Source of the DNA: Diadophis punctatus similis
Lineage: Eukaryota > Chordata > Lepidosauria > Squamata > Dipsadidae
Assembly (NCBI GenBank): GCA_023053685.1
Contig: JALIGW010000004.1
Coordinates: forward strand, 81,440,297 to 81,504,296
DNA length: 64,000 bases
Direction: 5' to 3'
Shown piece by piece: positions 1 through 64,000 of the stretch (position 1 is the stretch's first letter; each line of letters begins with the position of its first letter). Below the pieces are notes generated by a model that was given only the letters and a program-made list of their open reading frames with translations, ran no database searches and had not been told where the DNA came from. Position numbers and translations under genes: made by a program.

Positions 1-60171
<60,171 letters not shown>

Positions 60172-60330
60172 CTGAAACGCAATCGTGTCAAAAGAAGATA
60201 TCATTTATTTCATTGGGGGAAATTAAATACTGCTGAATACCCAAAATAATACTTTGGAAAATTAAGAAAACACAGCAGAATAATGTTCTTCTGTTCAGGG
60301 AAACATTTTCCATACTGTTTAGAATCTCAG

Positions 60331-60543
60331 GGGTCTCCAACCTTGGCAACTTTAAGCCTGGAGGACTTCAACTCCCAGAATTCCCCAGCCAGCTTTGCTT
60401 AGATGGTTTAGATCAGGGGTCTCCAATCTTGGTGACTTTAAGACTTGTGGACTTCAACTCCCAGAGTTCCTCAGCCAGTTCACTGAAGAACTCTGGGAGT
60501 TGAAGTCCACAAGTCTTTAAAGTTGCCAAGGTTGGAGACCCCT
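60331..60543. mobile_element. One partial and one complete palindromic MITE
   Basis: CAGGGGTCTCCAACC at 60331 begins a half copy. CAGGGGTCTCCAATC at about 60415 to GGTTGGAGACCCCTG at 60543 is a full hairpin with CTTCAACTCCCAGAGTTCC arms. Confidence 0.83.
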
Positions 60544-60605
60544 GGAACTTTAGATGGTGTCCTGGGATAAAATCAAATTCTTCTAAATTCTATAGTCTAT
60601 GGAGC

Positions 60606-61110
60606 TATCTGTTTGGTCTAGTGATTAAGGCACCAGGCTTATTGGAGACTGTGAGTTCTAGTTCTGCCATATCCATGAAAGCCAGCTGGGTGATTTTGGA
60701 CCAGCCACGAGGAGACTGTGAGTTCTAGTCCCACTTTAGGCATGAGAGCCAGCTCAATGACATTGGGCCATTCGCCAGGAGTGGGTGAGTTCTAGTCTGC
60801 CTTAGGCATCAAAGGTGGCTGGGTGATTTTGGCCAATCACTAGGTAGGTGACTATGAATTCTAGACCCACCTTAGGCATGAAAGCTGGCTGGGTGACTTT
60901 GAGCCAAACACCAGGAGATGGTGAGTTCTAGTTCTACCATAGGCATGAAAGCTGGCTGGGTGACTTTGGGCCAAACACCAGGAGTCTGTGAGTTCTAGTC
61001 CTCCTTAGCCACGGAGTTGTTATTTGTGAGGGAAACAGGAGGAGGAAGGCATGTTGGATAAGTTTGTCACCTTCAGTTATTTGTAAAAATAATAAAGGCA
61101 GGATACAAAT
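60606..61110 (+). repeat. tRNA-type SINE with amplified internal unit (copy 5)
   Basis: Head CTGTTTGGTCTAGTGATTAA, about six to seven units (GTGAGTTCTAGTYC, ATGAAAGCTGGCTGGGTGAC), tail AGTTATTTGTAAAAATAATA then AAGGCAGGATACAAATGA. Confidence 0.9.
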
Positions 61111-61705
61111 GATAGAATAGAATAGAATAGAATAGAATAGAATAGAATAGAATAGAATAGAATAGAATAGAATAGAATAGAATAGAATAGAATAGAGTCC
61201 TTCGGGAGTTGGGCGGCATATAAGAATAACAAAATAAATAAATAAATAGAATAGAATAGAATTCTTTATTGGCCAAGTGTGATTGGACACACAAGGAATT
61301 TGTCTTTGGTGCATATGCTCTCAGTGTACATAAAAGAAAAGATACATTTGTCAAGAATCATGAGGTACAACACTTAATGATTGTCATAGGGTACAAACAA
61401 GCAATCAGGAAACAATCCATATTAATATAAATCATAAGGATACAAGCAACAAGTTACAGTCATGCACTCCTAAGTGGGAGGAGATGGGTGATAGGAACGA
61501 TGAGAAGACTAATAGTAATAGTAATGCAGCCTTAGTGAATAGTTTGACAGTGGTGAGGGAATTACTTGTTTAGCAGAGTGATGGCGTTCGGGAAAAAACT
61601 GTCCTTGTGCCTAGTTGTCTTGGTGTGCAGTGCTCTATAGCGTCGTTTTTGAGGGTAGGAGTTGAAATAATTTATGTCCAGGTTGCGAGGGGTCTGTAAA
61701 TATCT
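61111..61705 (-). mobile_element. (AGAAT)n, L2-type tail, and reversed LINE ORF C-terminus
   Basis: 61112-61195 is (AGAAT)n, and 61196-61240 an L2-type end (TTCGGGAGTTGGGCGGCATA). 61250-61705 reversed encodes LDINYFNSYPQKRRYRALHT then KTTRHKDSFFPNAITLLNK and stop, with a 3' end CTTGGCCAATAAAGAATTCT. It is a LINE of the CR1/Rex type whose tail is (ATTCT)n. Confidence 0.8.
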
Positions 61706-61724
61706 TAAATATTATTATTATTTA

Positions 61725-62037
61725 TTTTAAATAAATAAATAATAATAAAATAATGAAATGAAATGAAATAATAAAAGGAAAGAAAAGGAAAGAATAAAAG
61801 AAAAGGAAAAAGGAAAGGAAAGGAAAGGAAGAAAAAGAAAAGAAAAGAAAAGAAAAGAAAAAAGGAAAGCAAAGCAAAGGAAGAAGAAGAGGAAAAGAAA
61901 AGAAAAGAAAAGAAAAGAAAAGAAAAGAAAAGAAAAAAGCAAAGCAAGGCAAAGGAAAGGAAAGAAAAGAAAAGAAAAGAAAAGAAAAGAAAAGAAAAGA
62001 AAAGAAAAGAAAAGAAAAGAAAAGAAAAGAAAAGTGA
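61725..62037. repeat. (GAAAA)n-type purine array
   Basis: AAAAG and AAAGG repeats almost without interruption for 300 bp. Confidence 0.96.
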
Positions 62038-62079
62038 ATTGGGAGAGAAAGAGGCCTTGCTAAGAGGGAGTCACCCCAA

Positions 62080-62575
62080 TAATTTCAGGGTTCGCCGTCC
62101 CCCACGATGGTCTCCAGGTGGAAACTCCAAGCGCCCCCACCCCACCCACCCGCGGGAGGAAAGCGACCCAGCTCAGCGCAGGCAGGCGATCGAGACGCCA
62201 GACCAGCCTTGCTTCCCAACCCTCGAGAGAGGCGGACCAAGGCAGCCCGTGGAAACCGCGCGCCCTCATCCAGCGTGGAGAGCAAAGAAGCGCAGGATTC
62301 CGTCCGTCCCCGGGCTCCCGCGCTTCCCTGCCTCTGGATTCCGCGCAGCCTATTGCCTGCTCCGCGTGGGAAGAAGCCGCGCAAGGGGGGGGGGAATAAC
62401 CAGGAGCTTTTCGAGGCTGGCTCCGTCGCGCTGGGAAATGAGGGGGTGGGTGGGGGGGTTGAAATGCGCTTTGTAAAAGCGGACGGGGGTCTTTTGCATT
62501 CATTGGCGGAGGCAAGAGAAACGGAGCGCTTTGGAGACCCCCACTCCGAACCGGATTCCAATCGGTTGCTTCTCA
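62080..62575 (-). promoter_or_regulatory. CpG-rich block, candidate LAMB1 promoter / first exon
   Basis: Non-repetitive, GC-rich with frequent CG, about 2 kb upstream of E1 in gene direction. In reverse it has GCCAATGAATG and GATTGGAATCC (CCAAT-type, one inverted) near 62500-62570, and CCTCCGCC (Sp1-like). A possible donor CGCGG|GTGGGT occurs near 62148. No TATA box. Whether transcription starts here cannot be decided by sequence alone. Confidence 0.45.
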
Positions 62576-62576
62576 A

Positions 62577-62698
62577 TCTCACAATCAGGAGGTTGTGAGT
62601 TTGATCCTAGGTAGAGGCAGATGTAGGGTCTCCTGCTTGGGCAGGGGGTTGGACTAGATGACCTGCAAGGTCCCTTCCAACACTGTTCATCTGTTAAA
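62577..62698 (+). mobile_element. tRNA-headed SINE with CR1-like tail
   Basis: AATCAGGAGGTTGTGAGTTT and GATCCTAGGTAGAGGCAG (same head as 13663-13893), then GGTTGGACTAGATGACCTGC and AAGGTCCCTTCCAACACTG (CR1 terminus). Confidence 0.82.
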
Positions 62699-62794
62699 AC
62701 CCGCCTCTGTGAAGCGCAGAAAGAAAGGGAGGCGATTCAGGCGAAGATCCTATACGAATCCTATATGAAAGTCTAACATTTCATTGTCTGGAAT

Positions 62795-63010
62795 GTCCCA
62801 AAAGTGCTTCCCCCCCCCTCGCCCACCCAAGAGCCAACTGGACTTTTTCTTTTGAAGACGTTTCGCTTCTCATCCAAGAAGCTTCTTCAGCTCCCACTGG
62901 TCATCTTCAGAGCTGAAGAAGCTTCTTGGATGAGAAGCGAAACGTCTTCAAAGGGGGGGGGGAAACCCCACCAGAAAGTCCAGTGAGGGGGAAAAAAACA
63001 CCTTTAAGAC
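62795..63010. repeat. Inverted pair of the AAGAAGCTTCTTGGATGAGA repeat
   Basis: Reversed copy 62820-62893, forward copy 62908-62990 with GAGAAGCGAAACGTCTTCAA, separated by about 15 bp (CCCACTGGTCATCTTC). Confidence 0.84.
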
Positions 63011-63059
63011 GACCATGACCTGGATGACTGAGAATCTCCATAATAGACAATAGAAGCAG

Positions 63060-63185
63060 TGTTTCCCAACCTTGGCAACTTGAAGATGTCTGGACTTCAA
63101 CTCCCAGAATTCCCTAGATAGATAGATAGGATGGATGGATGGATGGATGGATGGATGGATGGATGGATGGATGGATGGATACATG

Positions 63186-63264
<79 letters not shown>

Positions 63265-63420
63265 GATAGATAGATAGATAGATAGATAGATAGAGATAGA
63301 TAGATAGATAGATAAGATAGATAGAGATAGATAAATAGATAGATAGATAGATAGATAATAAATAAATGAATAAATGAATGAATAAATGAATGAATGAATA
63401 AATAAATAAATAAATAATGC
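63060..63420. repeat. Palindromic MITE fragment and GGAT/GATA/AATA microsatellites
   Basis: 63060-63112 GTTTCCCAACCTTGGCAACT to CTCCCAGAATTCC. Then (GGAT)n 63130-63180, (GATA)n 63186-63355 and (AATA/AATG)n to 63417. Confidence 0.93.
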
Positions 63421-64000
63421 CTGTACCCACATGTATTATATGACACGGTGAAACAACACAGTTTAGCATTGTGTCTGAGACCCCCCAACAGATCCCAAGA
63501 CTTCTGACCGTCGGGATCGGATGCCGGATCCCTTCGGATCTTTCCCTGCCTCCGACGACCTTTAACTCACACAGGGTCGCTCTGACTCAGAGCCAGGCGT
63601 TGCGAAACCTTGGCAAGTTTCGCAACTACCCTTTCGGAAGCCACTTTGATTAGGCCGGATAGATTTATTTATTTATTTTGTGGGTCTCACTCCCACCTAG
63701 AAATGGGTTCGTCTTGCTTTTGCGGATCCGGCGGTCTGCTCAGAGGCGGAAACGACCCGATTTTGCAACGGCACCCGAACCCCCAACTTCGCACTGAATG
63801 AAACGGTTGGAATGAACAAGCCAGGAATAGATCCTCTTCGATCCCAAAGGCATTTACGATCTCAAGAAAGCCCCCTCTCCCCCCCCAACGACCCGAAGCT
63901 GGGAAGAGGCGCAGGGACTGCAGTGGTCTGCGCCCCAAAGAGCTTGCAGATCTCCATACAAGGGCCGAAACCTCTGCAAAAAAAAATCCGGGGCAGCATC
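63421..64000. other. Unrecognised upstream or intron-1 sequence
   Basis: Moderately GC-rich, no repeat recognised. A reversed T9-GCAG acceptor-like site sits near 63977-63990, but the sequence after it does not encode a recognisable laminin signal peptide. Confidence 0.35.

Noticed and set aside
60180..60310. ATG-initiated hydrophobic frame MENVSLNRRTLFCC just upstream of E1 that could splice to E1
   Set aside because: It would need a 68-bp intron with a weak GTATTC donor and differs from known LAMB1 signal peptides; likely chance.
62060..62515. Open frames of 150-165 codons in the CpG block
   Set aside because: Open in several frames at once, as expected for GC-rich DNA; no domain recognised. 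One (MRARGFHGLPW...) could run to a donor-like GTGGGT near 62148 but does not look like a laminin signal peptide.
63900..64000. Acceptor-like T9-GCAG followed by ATGGAGATCTGCAAG on the minus strand
   Set aside because: The following frame is not signal-peptide-like and has no suitable donor; may be intron noise.

Overview
The window is vertebrate nuclear DNA, most likely from a squamate and probably an advanced (colubroid) snake. This rests on repeat content: Bov-B LINE ends, Sauria-type SINEs, CR1 3' ends running into (AATAG)n arrays, an R4/Dong-type LINE, L2-type and L1 LINEs, Helitron remains, dense hAT-like and TA-target MITEs, and GATA/GACA (Bkm-type) arrays. The species call is inference. 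The only host gene recognised is LAMB1 (laminin beta-1), on the minus strand and filling almost the whole window. Its 5' side is on the right and its 3' end lies beyond base 1.

I resolved 23 consecutive LAMB1 coding exons (E1-E23 here, right to left) to the base. Splice dinucleotides are canonical and reading phase is continuous across all 22 junctions (3,476 coding bases, about 1,158 codons). E1-E6 encode the end of the signal region and the laminin N-terminal (LN) domain, E6-E12 the first five LE (laminin EGF-like) modules, E12-E16 the laminin IV type B (LF) domain, and E17-E23 LE modules 6-13. The initiator Met exon and the coiled-coil exons were not found in the window. A CpG-rich, non-repetitive block at 62.08-62.57 kb is a candidate promoter/first exon.

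Region by region. 0-16 kb: LE-repeat exons among CR1, hAT, TA-MITE and SINE copies. 16-18.7 kb: a tandem repeat carrying hammerhead-ribozyme-like motifs, interrupted by (AAT)n and an R4-type LINE. 19-21.6 kb: CR1 copies with nested hAT elements. 22-27 kb: LF-domain exons, a solo LTR abutting a splice donor, and a SINE with an amplified internal unit. 27-34.4 kb: Helitron remains and large microsatellites. 35-48 kb: LE and LN exons, solo LTRs and TA elements. 48.6-51.8 kb: a nearly intact L2-type LINE. 52-60 kb: first LN exons and nested MITEs, including a near-perfect 312-bp palindrome. 60-64 kb: SINE, microsatellites and the CpG block.

Main observations: five of 23 LAMB1 donors have a transposon boundary within about 20 bp, including an LTR whose target duplication is the donor itself. 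One acceptor tract appears to be made of repeat DNA. A dispersed and tandem repeat has a hammerhead-ribozyme consensus. MITEs carry paired NRF1-like and YY1-like motifs. The YIGSR adhesion peptide of laminin beta-1 is YKGSR here. All functional statements are from sequence reading alone; no database search was run.
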